From: Candidatus Latescibacterota bacterium
GTDB taxonomy: Bacteria > Latescibacterota > UBA2968 > UBA8231
Assembly (NCBI GenBank): GCA_021295675.1
Contig: JAGWBY010000009.1
Location: 1,506 to 35,766, forward strand
Length of the DNA: 34,261 nt
Direction of reading: 5' to 3'
Shown here: positions 22,239-30,091 of the stretch, piece by piece
Layout of the letters: every line of letters starts with the position of its first letter
Position numbering within the stretch: the first letter of the stretch is position 1
Made by a program: the position numbers and the translations under genes
Notes under the pieces: generated by a model
The model's database searches: none
What the model saw: the letters and a program-made list of their open reading frames with translations, nothing else
What the model was told of the DNA's origin: nothing

Positions 22239-25199
22239 ATGTCGAGGCGCACGGCGATTTTCGTCGTCGTCCTAGTCTTGGCGCTAGGTAAAGCGGAAGC
22301 CCAAGACATGGATTACGGCAATCGCTTGGGCTACCGCGTGGGCGAGCAGGTGCGCTACTCTTCGGTCGGAGCAGCGGTCGATATGGACGTGTTAGACCCA
22401 ACGGTCATGCGCTGGTACATGCCGCAGGAGCTTTTCAGCGAGCACGGGCGTCGCCAATGGAGTTACACCAATTACGCCAGAGAACCCTACCGCCGCTATC
22501 TAGACCGCAATCTCGATGGCAACTACTTCTACGACGCCTACGGGGATTTTATCACCCGCGGCTATCTTGTTTACGACTGGCGGCAGACCCAGCCGCGTGC
22601 TTTCGAAAGCAGTTCGATCACCAAGACGGGCCGCTACGCGGGCTGGTTTGACCGCTTGATTATCACCTCAGACCAAACCAGTACTTATAGCTATTCGATT
22701 ATCGTCGGCGACGAGATCCGCACCACGTTGACGCCGATGACCTTCAACAAGGTCGGCTTCAACGGCGTGGTGACCAGCTTCGCAACGGGGCGAACTCGGG
22801 CTACGGGTCTGTTTTCGCGGGTGACCCTGCCCATCGTCGATATTGACGCGGATGTCCCGACGGCCTCGTTGGAGAACTTTTCCAACTTGGCGGCTGGCCG
22901 TTTTGAACTCGACGTGGCCGACCAGGCGACCTTGGGGCTAACGTTGGTCAATGTCCACAACGGCAATGGTGCGCGCGAAAGTTTTCAGGGCAATCCACTC
23001 AAAGGCCAGTTGACTTCGGGCCAACTCGATCGCCAATTGAACCTGCTGGTAGTAAGGCTGGCGGATGATTCGCCCGAGGATGGCGAAGGAGGGGCGGTGC
23101 TCTTCAGCGACGACGTGGAAATCACTACTACCCTGCTTCGCGAGGTCTCAGTCGGCGATAGCGTACAGCTAGTAGCGCGCGACACCACCATCATTGGCAG
23201 CGGCATAGGTTTTCGCCCGGTGCGCGATGGCGGTGAGCTACGCGACGGATTTTTGCGCGCCGATGGCGGTGAGAGCATCGTGCTCAAGTACGTGCTCGCA
23301 CCCGAAGATGATGCCTCTGAGGAAGGCTCCCTACGCTTGCTTTTGCAGCAGCATTTAGGGCTGACTTTGGCCGAAGCCGCCGACGCGATTACCGCCATCA
23401 AGAACGTGAGATTCCGCTTAGTGCTGGCCAACGATTACCGGGTGGAGGTGTCGTCTGATCGCCAGACCAACCGCTCGGGCCAGCCCCAGTTCATCGTCAT
23501 GGAGCGGGCACCGGGCAATATCAAGAACGAACTCAATCAGCGCGAGGTCGTCATCGACTACGGCCTGCCGACAGCCAGCCAGATCTTCGGGGCCAGCGCC
23601 GAACTGCGCGACTTTTTTGGCTTCGACTTCTACGGCGAGTTCAACGTCAGCAGCCAATACCGTCAATACCCTGCGATCAACCGCAAAAAGCACGAGAGCT
23701 TCTCGGGCATCGTCGATGACGAGACCGCACTCGGCTGGATGTTCAACTTGGCGCGAAAGTCCGGTCCGTGGCTGCTCTTTTTAGAGGGCTTCGGCATGGA
23801 TGAGACGTACTCTACCAGTGTGCTGCCGGTCGATGGCCGCGGCGTGGCCGACTACTCGCCCGAGGCTACCAACCTGCTCTACGACTTCGTTGACGACAAT
23901 GACGACCACGACCGGCACCCGGACCAATTGCGAATTTTCCAGGGAAGTTTGATTCCGCCGCAAACGACTTCGATCAGCAACTTCACAGTGACTTCTGAGG
24001 GGGTGGCTGATCCAGCGGTTTTCCCTGGCTACGACGAAAACGGCGATTTCATCTCGGATTTCAACCAGAACAGCAACGGCGACCGGGAGAATCTTTTCCC
24101 CGACTACGAGGAGCCTTTCCTGCGCTATCACTCGGACCGGCCGGAGTTTCTGTTTGGCATTGACTTAAACAACAACGGCTGGGCCGAGCGCTTTGAGAAC
24201 GACAACTTGCCCGATTACCCCTACAAAAAGGACCACTGGGGCTACAATACCTACGCCCGAGTTCAAGTCAATCCAGAGATGCGCTTGATGGGTGGTTTCC
24301 TCTATCAGGACCAGCGCGAAACCAATCGCCGCAATGAGACGGCCTATGGAATTTTGACCTATCAGCGGGCTGGGCCTACTTGGGGTAGCTTGCGGGTCTA
24401 TGACATGCTCAAAAGGGCTGAGGACACCATCCCCGACCGACTCTCACAGTGGATTATACCCGAACTGGAGTTGGGTAGCGTCGTCGAAGAGGTCAGTGGG
24501 CGCAACGTTCCCGTACCCGACCTTTTGGCTGCCGAGGATACTTGGATCAATACGTTCTATGCCGACTGGGAATACAAGAGTCCGCGACGCTGGGCTACGC
24601 GGCACCGCTTTAAGTGGGATTGGTGGCGTCAGCGCGATGCGGACGCAGTCTTTGCTCTCAATGAAGCCGGGGAAAGGATGCTCGATGCGGAGGGGGATCC
24701 GGTGGTACTTTTCGACCCGCTCGGTCCGGAGGGGCGCAATGGCCGCAAGACTTCGGGCTTCATTGGGCTAATAGACAAAATCGACTATGCCTTTAACTGG
24801 AGACAGTTGTGGCTTTCGCCTAGGTTCAAAAGCGAATTTCTACGCCAGGTACCATTTAACCGCGACTTGGCTGAACGGCGCTCTTGGGACGCTTTGTGGT
24901 CGTTTTTGGTGCGTTTCCCACTCTTAGTGAGCTCTAGTGTTGACCTCGGCATTGAACAGCGCCAGTTCTACAACCTCATAGATGACGAGGATAAACTGGG
25001 GGCGGGAGAGCGAACCGGAGATTTCAGAGGCACAGTCTTGGCCGTGCAGTTGACCAACAGCAGAGATTACTTGGGCTACGAACTCACCGCTCAGCTCGGC
25101 ATACGCTACGACCGACGTGCGATCGAAGTTGTCGATGGCGACGCCGAGACGCGCACGGCAGGGTTGGCCTTTCTCTCGGTGTTCGCCAGTCTAAGGTAG
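22239..25199 (+). CDS. Large exported barrel-like protein, paralog B
   Basis: The protein has about 986 residues and is a paralog of the preceding product, roughly half identical by eye in the N-terminal region. It shares DPTVMRWYMPQELF, IRTTLTPMTF, DDSPEDGEGGA, VLAND, FVDDNDDHDR, the PDYEEPFLRY block, GIDLNNNGWAERFEND (642 on) and the strand-rich end LGYELTAQLGIRY, finishing LSVFASLR. A signal peptide precedes AEAQDMDYG. It also lacks cysteine. Its central region contains an insert of ~50 residues (around DLLAAEDTW and the NEAGERMLDAEGD stretch) relative to paralog A. The ATG at 22239 has GGGAG 6 nt upstream; the ATG at 22221, just after the previous stop, would put this RBS inside the gene. 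The near-zero spacing implies co-translation with paralog A. Confidence 0.75.
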   Translation: MSRRTAIFVVVLVLALGKAEAQDMDYGNRLGYRVGEQVRYSSVGAAVDMDVLDPTVMRWYMPQELFSEHGRRQWSYTNYAREPYRRYLDRNLDGNYFYDAYGDFITRGYLVYDWRQTQPRAFESSSITKTGRYAGWFDRLIITSDQTSTYSYSIIVGDEIRTTLTPMTFNKVGFNGVVTSFATGRTRATGLFSRVTLPIVDIDADVPTASLENFSNLAAGRFELDVADQATLGLTLVNVHNGNGARESFQGNPLKGQLTSGQLDRQLNLLVVRLADDSPEDGEGGAVLFSDDVEITTTLLREVSVGDSVQLVARDTTIIGSGIGFRPVRDGGELRDGFLRADGGESIVLKYVLAPEDDASEEGSLRLLLQQHLGLTLAEAADAITAIKNVRFRLVLANDYRVEVSSDRQTNRSGQPQFIVMERAPGNIKNELNQREVVIDYGLPTASQIFGASAELRDFFGFDFYGEFNVSSQYRQYPAINRKKHESFSGIVDDETALGWMFNLARKSGPWLLFLEGFGMDETYSTSVLPVDGRGVADYSPEATNLLYDFVDDNDDHDRHPDQLRIFQGSLIPPQTTSISNFTVTSEGVADPAVFPGYDENGDFISDFNQNSNGDRENLFPDYEEPFLRYHSDRPEFLFGIDLNNNGWAERFENDNLPDYPYKKDHWGYNTYARVQVNPEMRLMGGFLYQDQRETNRRNETAYGILTYQRAGPTWGSLRVYDMLKRAEDTIPDRLSQWIIPELELGSVVEEVSGRNVPVPDLLAAEDTWINTFYADWEYKSPRRWATRHRFKWDWWRQRDADAVFALNEAGERMLDAEGDPVVLFDPLGPEGRNGRKTSGFIGLIDKIDYAFNWRQLWLSPRFKSEFLRQVPFNRDLAERRSWDALWSFLVRFPLLVSSSVDLGIEQRQFYNLIDDEDKLGAGERTGDFRGTVLAVQLTNSRDYLGYELTAQLGIRYDRRAIEVVDGDAETRTAGLAFLSVFASLR

Positions 25200-25212
25200 A
25201 TAAATCCACGAC

Positions 25213-26955
25213 ATGAGTGGTGTCTCTACTGTGCAGGGTTGGATCATCAATCGCGGCTGCGATGCGATCTTTTTTATCGGCACGCCCCTTTTGTCGCTGG
25301 TCGCGTTACTTATTGCTTCACAATACTTCAGTTCGGCCGACATTGCTTGGTTCGTGTTGGCGTTCTTTGCGGTGGGCCATCACTTACCCGGCTTCATGCG
25401 CGCCTACGGCGAAAGAGAGCTTTTTGACCGCCACAAGGCGACCTTCCTCGTCTCGCCGCTGGTGGTAACCGCCTTTGTGGCTTGGAGTGTATTCAACGGC
25501 CATCTGGGCTTCTTCATCTTCTTGGCCTTATGGGACCTGTGGCATTTCTTCATGCAGCACTACGGTTTCATGAGGATCTACGATGTCAAACGCCGCAAGC
25601 CCTCACTCCTCAGTTCGCGGCTGGACTGGTGGCTGACGGCCGTTTGGTTCGGCTACATCATCATCGATAGTCCCCATTACCTGATCAATTTTCTCGAGCG
25701 CTGCCACCGCTATGGCTTCGGTCTCTACACCTGGATCACACCGGAGTTCCTCTTAGAATTTAGAGAGTGGGTTTTCTATCTGGCTGTTGGGATAGCTGTG
25801 CTCTATGTGGCAAACATGGTCTTTGAGCGGGCGCGGGGCATACCAGTAGTTTGGCCGAAGCTGGCAATTTCGCTGACGACCTTCGCCACTGTTTATTACG
25901 CCTATATCGTCTTAGAAGACATCATCCTCGGCTATGCGATTACGGCCTTGGCTCACGATATTCAGTACTTTGCCATAGTCTGGATTTACAACCACGGGGT
26001 GCTCAAGCGCTCGCGGGAGTTGGGCGCATCCTTCTTCCGCTTCCTGTTCTCCGACGGCCGCTTTCGCATCGTGTTGTTCTACGTGATTTTGATCTTGGCC
26101 TATGGCGGAATCGAGGCCTTGGCCCGAGCGACGGAGAACTACCTGATGTACGATGTGGCCAAGGTCGTCATCGCCGCTTCGGCTTTTCTGCACTATTACT
26201 ACGATGGTTTTATGTGGAAGGTGCGGAGAAAAGAGATCCGCCAGAACTTGGTCGCCGGAGACGAAGGCGAAGCGGTCGCGGTCGGGCGCAAGGGGCTGCG
26301 CGAAAGGCTACAGGAAAGCGTCGGGCGCTGGGTGGGGTTGCGCTATGCATTTGAGACCGGGCGACAAGTGCTCTACTTTGGCGTACCCATTCTATTTTTG
26401 GCTTGGAGTGATGCCACCTATTCGGTATCGGATCTGGAAATAGGAGAATACATGGCGCGGGTGACGCCGAATGTGGGCAAAATCCACGACGACTTGGGCC
26501 GGGCCTATGTGAAGCAAGGTCAGTACGCGCGCGCGATAGAAGAGCACCAAAAAGCGGTGGACTTGGATCCTGAATTTGCACCGGCCTACACTCACCTTGG
26601 CATCGCCTATTCGCTATCTGGCGACTCGAATCGAGCCATAGACCTCCACCGCAAGGCCATTGACTTGGATCCAGAAATGGCCCAAGCCCATTACAATATA
26701 GGTGTGGATTATTGGAAAATGGGCAAGCTAGTCGAGGCAGAGCGGGCGTTCAAACGGTCTATTGAGAAGGATAGCCAGTATATTCGCGCATATCAGGCTC
26801 TATCTCAAGTGTATAAAAAACAGGGGAATAGAGCAGAGTATGTCAGAATTTCTGCTCTAGTCCAAGACATAGAAAAGGCCGCCCAACGCAGGGAATTGGG
26901 CCGCAGCGCGATGCCGTGGGCTACGGGTACAGCACTGGCCGAGAACGCTCGCTAA
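25213..26955 (+). CDS. Polytopic His-rich membrane protein with C-terminal TPR domain
   Basis: The protein has 580 residues. Residues ~15-400 contain about ten hydrophobic spans. The membrane part has several His within or next to spans: GHH (56-57), WHFFMQHYGF (111, 116), AHDIQYFAIVWIYNH (248, 261) and FLHYYYDGFMWKVR (327). These could bind a metal or haem, but no named enzyme family is recognised with confidence. Residues ~421-545 form four TPR units (for example GQYARAIEEHQKAVDLDPE), a protein-docking scaffold probably on one face of the inner membrane. The gene starts 13 bp after paralog B without a clear RBS, so it appears to be the last gene of that operon. A cytoplasmic or periplasmic side for the TPRs cannot be decided by eye. 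Confidence 0.75.
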   Translation: MSGVSTVQGWIINRGCDAIFFIGTPLLSLVALLIASQYFSSADIAWFVLAFFAVGHHLPGFMRAYGERELFDRHKATFLVSPLVVTAFVAWSVFNGHLGFFIFLALWDLWHFFMQHYGFMRIYDVKRRKPSLLSSRLDWWLTAVWFGYIIIDSPHYLINFLERCHRYGFGLYTWITPEFLLEFREWVFYLAVGIAVLYVANMVFERARGIPVVWPKLAISLTTFATVYYAYIVLEDIILGYAITALAHDIQYFAIVWIYNHGVLKRSRELGASFFRFLFSDGRFRIVLFYVILILAYGGIEALARATENYLMYDVAKVVIAASAFLHYYYDGFMWKVRRKEIRQNLVAGDEGEAVAVGRKGLRERLQESVGRWVGLRYAFETGRQVLYFGVPILFLAWSDATYSVSDLEIGEYMARVTPNVGKIHDDLGRAYVKQGQYARAIEEHQKAVDLDPEFAPAYTHLGIAYSLSGDSNRAIDLHRKAIDLDPEMAQAHYNIGVDYWKMGKLVEAERAFKRSIEKDSQYIRAYQALSQVYKKQGNRAEYVRISALVQDIEKAAQRRELGRSAMPWATGTALAENAR

Positions 26956-27013
26956 GAAAAATCATTGACAAATTATCCAATCCTTTTTTTGTTAGGTGGC
27001 AGTTTATGCAGTT

Positions 27014-27019
27014 TATAAT
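27014..27019 (+). promoter_or_regulatory. -10 box upstream of the CBM9-like gene
   Basis: A perfect TATAAT lies in the 154-bp gap after the TPR gene. The best -35 at proper spacing (TTAGGT, 26992-26997, 16-base spacer) is weak. The TTGACA at 26965 is too far away to pair with it. Transcription would start near 27026 and give an ~85-nt leader. Confidence 0.4.
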
Positions 27020-27039
27020 GTTCGGAGTAAATGCTCTGC

Positions 27040-27090
27040 AGGTGAAGCCCGTCGCCAACGGTGGCAGGTATGAGCCTACTTTTTTCACCT
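27040..27090 (+). promoter_or_regulatory. Structured 5' leader candidate
   Basis: AGGTGAA (27040-27046) and TTCACCT (27084-27090) can close a 51-nt stem-loop just before the RBS. Inside it, CCGT/ACGG can form a small hairpin, and the motif GCAGGT...AGCC occurs twice (27038 and 27064). It does not fit any riboswitch consensus I can recall. It may stabilise the mRNA or control access to the RBS at 27096. Confidence 0.35.
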
Positions 27091-27095
27091 TACAT

Positions 27096-27102
27096 AGGAG
27101 GT
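27096..27102 (+). promoter_or_regulatory. Perfect Shine-Dalgarno for the CBM9-like gene
   Basis: AGGAGGT lies 7 nt before the ATG at 27110. Most other genes in this block have weak or no RBS, so this gene is probably translated at a much higher rate. Confidence 0.8.
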
Positions 27103-27109
27103 CTCAACA

Positions 27110-28036
27110 ATGAGAAAATTGTTAGCTTTCGCCGCTACGGCGTTGATGCTGACTAGCACGGCTAGCCTAGCCCACTTCCCAGAAGGCCAGATCTTCGGGG
27201 CGTGGCAGTGGCCGTCGACTCACCTTCCCAACTTAGATGGCGACATCTCCGAGTGGAATGTGCTGCCGGCGGAGTTGTGGATCGACATCTTCCAGACGGA
27301 AGTCGCCGAGGGCGATATCGGTCGCGAGATCGACACCGCCAATCTCAACTTCCGCGTTGCCATTGGTTGGAACGACGAGCTGGATCGCATCTATTACGTC
27401 TATGATCGCTTCGATGACCTTTGGGATCGCGATGCTGGCGGCTTTGGCTGCTGCGGTCAGGACGACAGCATTGAAATTTTTCTCGACGCTGACCACAGCG
27501 CCGACCGCTTCGCCTTCTGGACGGGTGACTACGAAGACGCGGAGGAACGGGCCCGCAACAACGGCCGCACCAATCAGACGGGTCACTACCGCTGGCCGGC
27601 TCTAGAGCCTTTTGGCTTCTACTGGTTCTGGCTGAGCAGCTCGACGTGGCACGACAAAGAGCCCTATTCGTGCTGCCCCGACTCCTTCAACCTCGATGGT
27701 GCCCACGGCACCGAGGCCAATTTCCAGGCCGAGTGGTACACGGTTGGTTGGGATGATTTCGATCACAACAGCCCCGAAAACAGCATCCTGCACGACTTTG
27801 TCGAGGGCGAAATCTTCGGCGTTGGTATCCAAGTCGTCGATAACGACCTCGGCCCGAATGCGGATGATCCTCGCACCGCCAAGTGGGCTTTGGGCGGCCA
27901 GCCCTGCATCAACGGCGACGGTGCCTGCGGCAGTGACTACATTCTGCTGCCGGTCCAAACCGAGCTGCTGCCGGAGCAGACGACTTCTGTCGAGGGCAAT
28001 AGCTGGGGCCACATCAAGGCTTCGTTCGGCCAATAG
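27110..28036 (+). CDS. Secreted CBM9-like protein with vicinal cysteine pairs
   Basis: The protein has 308 residues. A signal peptide ends near ASLA (21). The rest resembles the carbohydrate-binding family 9/DOMON-like beta-sandwich: LDGDISEWN at 42-50, then IYYVYDRFDDLWDRD and DDSIEIFLDADHS, the order seen in CBM9-like domains. Six cysteines are arranged as Cys114-115, Cys188-189, Cys266 and Cys273; the vicinal pairs are unusual and could form disulfides or bind metal. Its neighbours among the exported proteins have none. The gene has its own -10 box, a structured leader, a perfect RBS and a strong terminator, so it looks like an abundant, separately controlled secreted protein. Whether it binds sugar or haem (DOMON) is not decidable from the sequence alone. 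Confidence 0.75.
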   Translation: MRKLLAFAATALMLTSTASLAHFPEGQIFGAWQWPSTHLPNLDGDISEWNVLPAELWIDIFQTEVAEGDIGREIDTANLNFRVAIGWNDELDRIYYVYDRFDDLWDRDAGGFGCCGQDDSIEIFLDADHSADRFAFWTGDYEDAEERARNNGRTNQTGHYRWPALEPFGFYWFWLSSSTWHDKEPYSCCPDSFNLDGAHGTEANFQAEWYTVGWDDFDHNSPENSILHDFVEGEIFGVGIQVVDNDLGPNADDPRTAKWALGGQPCINGDGACGSDYILLPVQTELLPEQTTSVEGNSWGHIKASFGQ

Positions 28037-28071
28037 GCACGAACAACTAGCGGTTTTAAGCACCAAATAAG

Positions 28072-28110
28072 GAGGGGGGGTAGAGTTGCTCTACTCCCCC
28101 TCTTTGTATT
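28072..28110 (+). terminator. Rho-independent terminator
   Basis: A 14-bp stem (28072-28085 with 28089-28102) has 13 Watson-Crick pairs and one G-U, with a 3-base loop TTG. It is followed by TTTGTATT. It lies 35 bp after the CBM9-like stop and separates that gene from the next transcription unit. Confidence 0.9.
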
Positions 28111-28148
28111 ATGATTTGTGCATTCTGTAAACCTCGGGGATTGCGAGT

Positions 28149-30074
28149 ATGAAGAGAGGCTTATGGCTTTTGGCGCTTTTGGCGGTAATAGGATGGAATA
28201 GTCGCAGCGATGCGCTGACCATTTACCGCATCGGCGCAGCGGATTTGCCTGCTCCCGAGTTGGATGTGCCCTATCAATTTGTTCAGCTTGAGTGGGAGGC
28301 CATAAGTTCCAAAGCGCACGGTAGTGCGGTACAAATGGTACTCGCCTCTGATGGGATTATGCCGCAGCAGCTAGACCCGACGGTCAACCTGACGCCCCTT
28401 TTGGACGAGCGCGGCGGCCGAATTGAGACTTTGCAGACGATCGTCGGTTTTGCTGACTTTCCGGCCCGCGATGCACCGATGTTCGACGGCGACCCAACGA
28501 CGCACTTTCTCGGCGATGGCGATTGGGGCGGAGACTACGGCCGGGTCAAAAACAAGCTCCTGATCTTCGACTTGGGCGGCAATTTTATCGTCGATCGCAT
28601 CAGGTTTTATCCCCGCGAACGCTTTCTCGACACCCGCTTCATCGAGCGCTTCGTCATTGGCACCAGCGATGGCGATCCACTCAAGAAGAATACGCGCGAA
28701 TACGTCGTCGGCGGCGAGGGTGGCCAGTTTCGCGATTACGATTTGGTGTACAACATCACCGAAAACACGCAGTCGGTAATCGAGTTGAGCATCCCGGATT
28801 CGCCTATCCGCCAACTCATGTTTGAAGCACCGCCCAACACCCGCGGCGTTTGGGAAATCGCCGAGTTTGAACTCTACGGTATCGGCTTCGCGCCCAAGAG
28901 CCAATACACGACCAACGTCATCGACTTAGGCGGCATGGCGAGTTTGGGCGATCTAATGTGGTTGGGGGAGGCCGCGGGAGGAGCAGAGGTGGCGTTGTCG
29001 ATGCGCAGCGGTGATGACGACGATCCCAATTCTTATTGGCGCCTGACTTTTCGCGGCGACGAGCGCAGTCGTTTCGGCACCAATGGTACCGCCCTGACGC
29101 TCAGCACGTACAACCGATTGGAAAAGGGCGAAAAGGCCGGGATCACACCTGATACTGAAAACTGGTCCGACTGGAGCCCGCCATATAACTTCGCCGCTGG
29201 TGGAGACGTGCTGCTAGCCGATAGACCTCGTCGTTACGTGCAGCTCAGGGCTGATTTCACTTCCCAGAAGGAAGCTGGCGGACGCTTGGACTTTTTGCAG
29301 TTCAGCGTTTCAAATCCGCCGGTGGCAACTCAAGCCTTGGCCGAGCTCGCGCCGGCGAGCGCTCGCGCTGGCGAGGTGACGTCTTTTACTTATGCGATTC
29401 TGCCCCAATTGCGCGACGAGGATTTGGGGTTTGATACCATTGAAATTGAGACCCCGGTCGAGGTCTCAAGCATCGACGCGTTGCGGATCGATGGTCAAGA
29501 GGTCGGCTTTGACATTATGCACTCAGACGCACGGGGATTCGCGTTGCGGATCCCGCGCATGGACCCGCAACAGACGGGCGAACTAATTGAGATTGACTTT
29601 GCGGTGGAAGTATTCAAGTTCGGGACGGTGTTCACCGGGAAGATCTCCGACAGCGAGAAGCCCTTTGAGGTGCGGCAGGCGCTGACCGCTGGCAACGCTG
29701 ATCCACTGGTGGATAGCAATACGCTAAGCGTCGGGCTGGTCAATGTGGAGGAGAAGGCGGTCAATGCGCTCAAGTTGTCCTCACCAGTGTTTACGCCCAA
29801 CGGCGACGGAATCAACGATGCTCTCGAGATTGAGTACGAGTTGTTGAACCTCTTCGGCGCAGTGCCGGTTGCACTGGAGCTATACGATCTATCGGGACGG
29901 CGGATAGGGGTGGTGCATCGGGGGACGGCGGCGAGCGGCCGATTCGCGCTGGAGTGGGATGGGGTGCTGGCGGATGGGGCCGTGACCGCGCCGGGGCTGT
30001 ATCTACTGCGATTAGAAGTTGACAGCGACCAAGGCAAGGAAGCGCTTCAGCGCGTCATTGCCCTAGCCTATTGA
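28149..30074 (+). CDS. Exported discoidin-like/FlgD-Ig surface protein, tandem copy 1
   Basis: The protein has 641 residues. A signal peptide (to about residue 22) precedes TIYRIG. A discoidin-like region (~110-246) contains FDGDPTTHFLGDG, LLIFDLGGNFIVDRIRFYPR and FVIGTSDGDPL. The middle region carries FAPKSQYTTNVIDLGG, RSGDDDDP, NWSDWSPPY and RPRRYVQLRADF. A third domain has LGFDTIEIETPVEV. From residue 548, FTPNGDGIND opens the FlgD-Ig/CHU-C-like end (YDLSGRRIG, WDG, APGLYLLRLEV), finishing ALAY. No cysteine is present. The gene at 30092 is a near-twin of the same length. It starts a new unit after the terminator at 28072-28110; the -10-like TATGAT at 28110 with TTGCTC in the terminator loop is a weak promoter candidate. 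Confidence 0.8.
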   Translation: MKRGLWLLALLAVIGWNSRSDALTIYRIGAADLPAPELDVPYQFVQLEWEAISSKAHGSAVQMVLASDGIMPQQLDPTVNLTPLLDERGGRIETLQTIVGFADFPARDAPMFDGDPTTHFLGDGDWGGDYGRVKNKLLIFDLGGNFIVDRIRFYPRERFLDTRFIERFVIGTSDGDPLKKNTREYVVGGEGGQFRDYDLVYNITENTQSVIELSIPDSPIRQLMFEAPPNTRGVWEIAEFELYGIGFAPKSQYTTNVIDLGGMASLGDLMWLGEAAGGAEVALSMRSGDDDDPNSYWRLTFRGDERSRFGTNGTALTLSTYNRLEKGEKAGITPDTENWSDWSPPYNFAAGGDVLLADRPRRYVQLRADFTSQKEAGGRLDFLQFSVSNPPVATQALAELAPASARAGEVTSFTYAILPQLRDEDLGFDTIEIETPVEVSSIDALRIDGQEVGFDIMHSDARGFALRIPRMDPQQTGELIEIDFAVEVFKFGTVFTGKISDSEKPFEVRQALTAGNADPLVDSNTLSVGLVNVEEKAVNALKLSSPVFTPNGDGINDALEIEYELLNLFGAVPVALELYDLSGRRIGVVHRGTAASGRFALEWDGVLADGAVTAPGLYLLRLEVDSDQGKEALQRVIALAY

Positions 30075-30091
30075 GAATGGGGATGAGCCAG

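Noticed and set aside
26965..26970. Perfect TTGACA after the TPR gene
   Set aside because: No -10-like hexamer occurs 16-18 bases downstream, and the good TATAAT is 43 bases away.
27040..27090. Assignment of the CBM9-gene leader to a known riboswitch class (c-di-GMP, cobalamin, fluoride, ZTP, TPP)
   Set aside because: The conserved core sequences I remember for these classes are absent, so it is listed only as a structured leader candidate.
26916..27113. Small plus-strand ORF spanning the end of the TPR gene and the leader of the CBM9-like gene
   Set aside because: It overlaps a real gene, the -10 box and the RBS, and has no RBS of its own.
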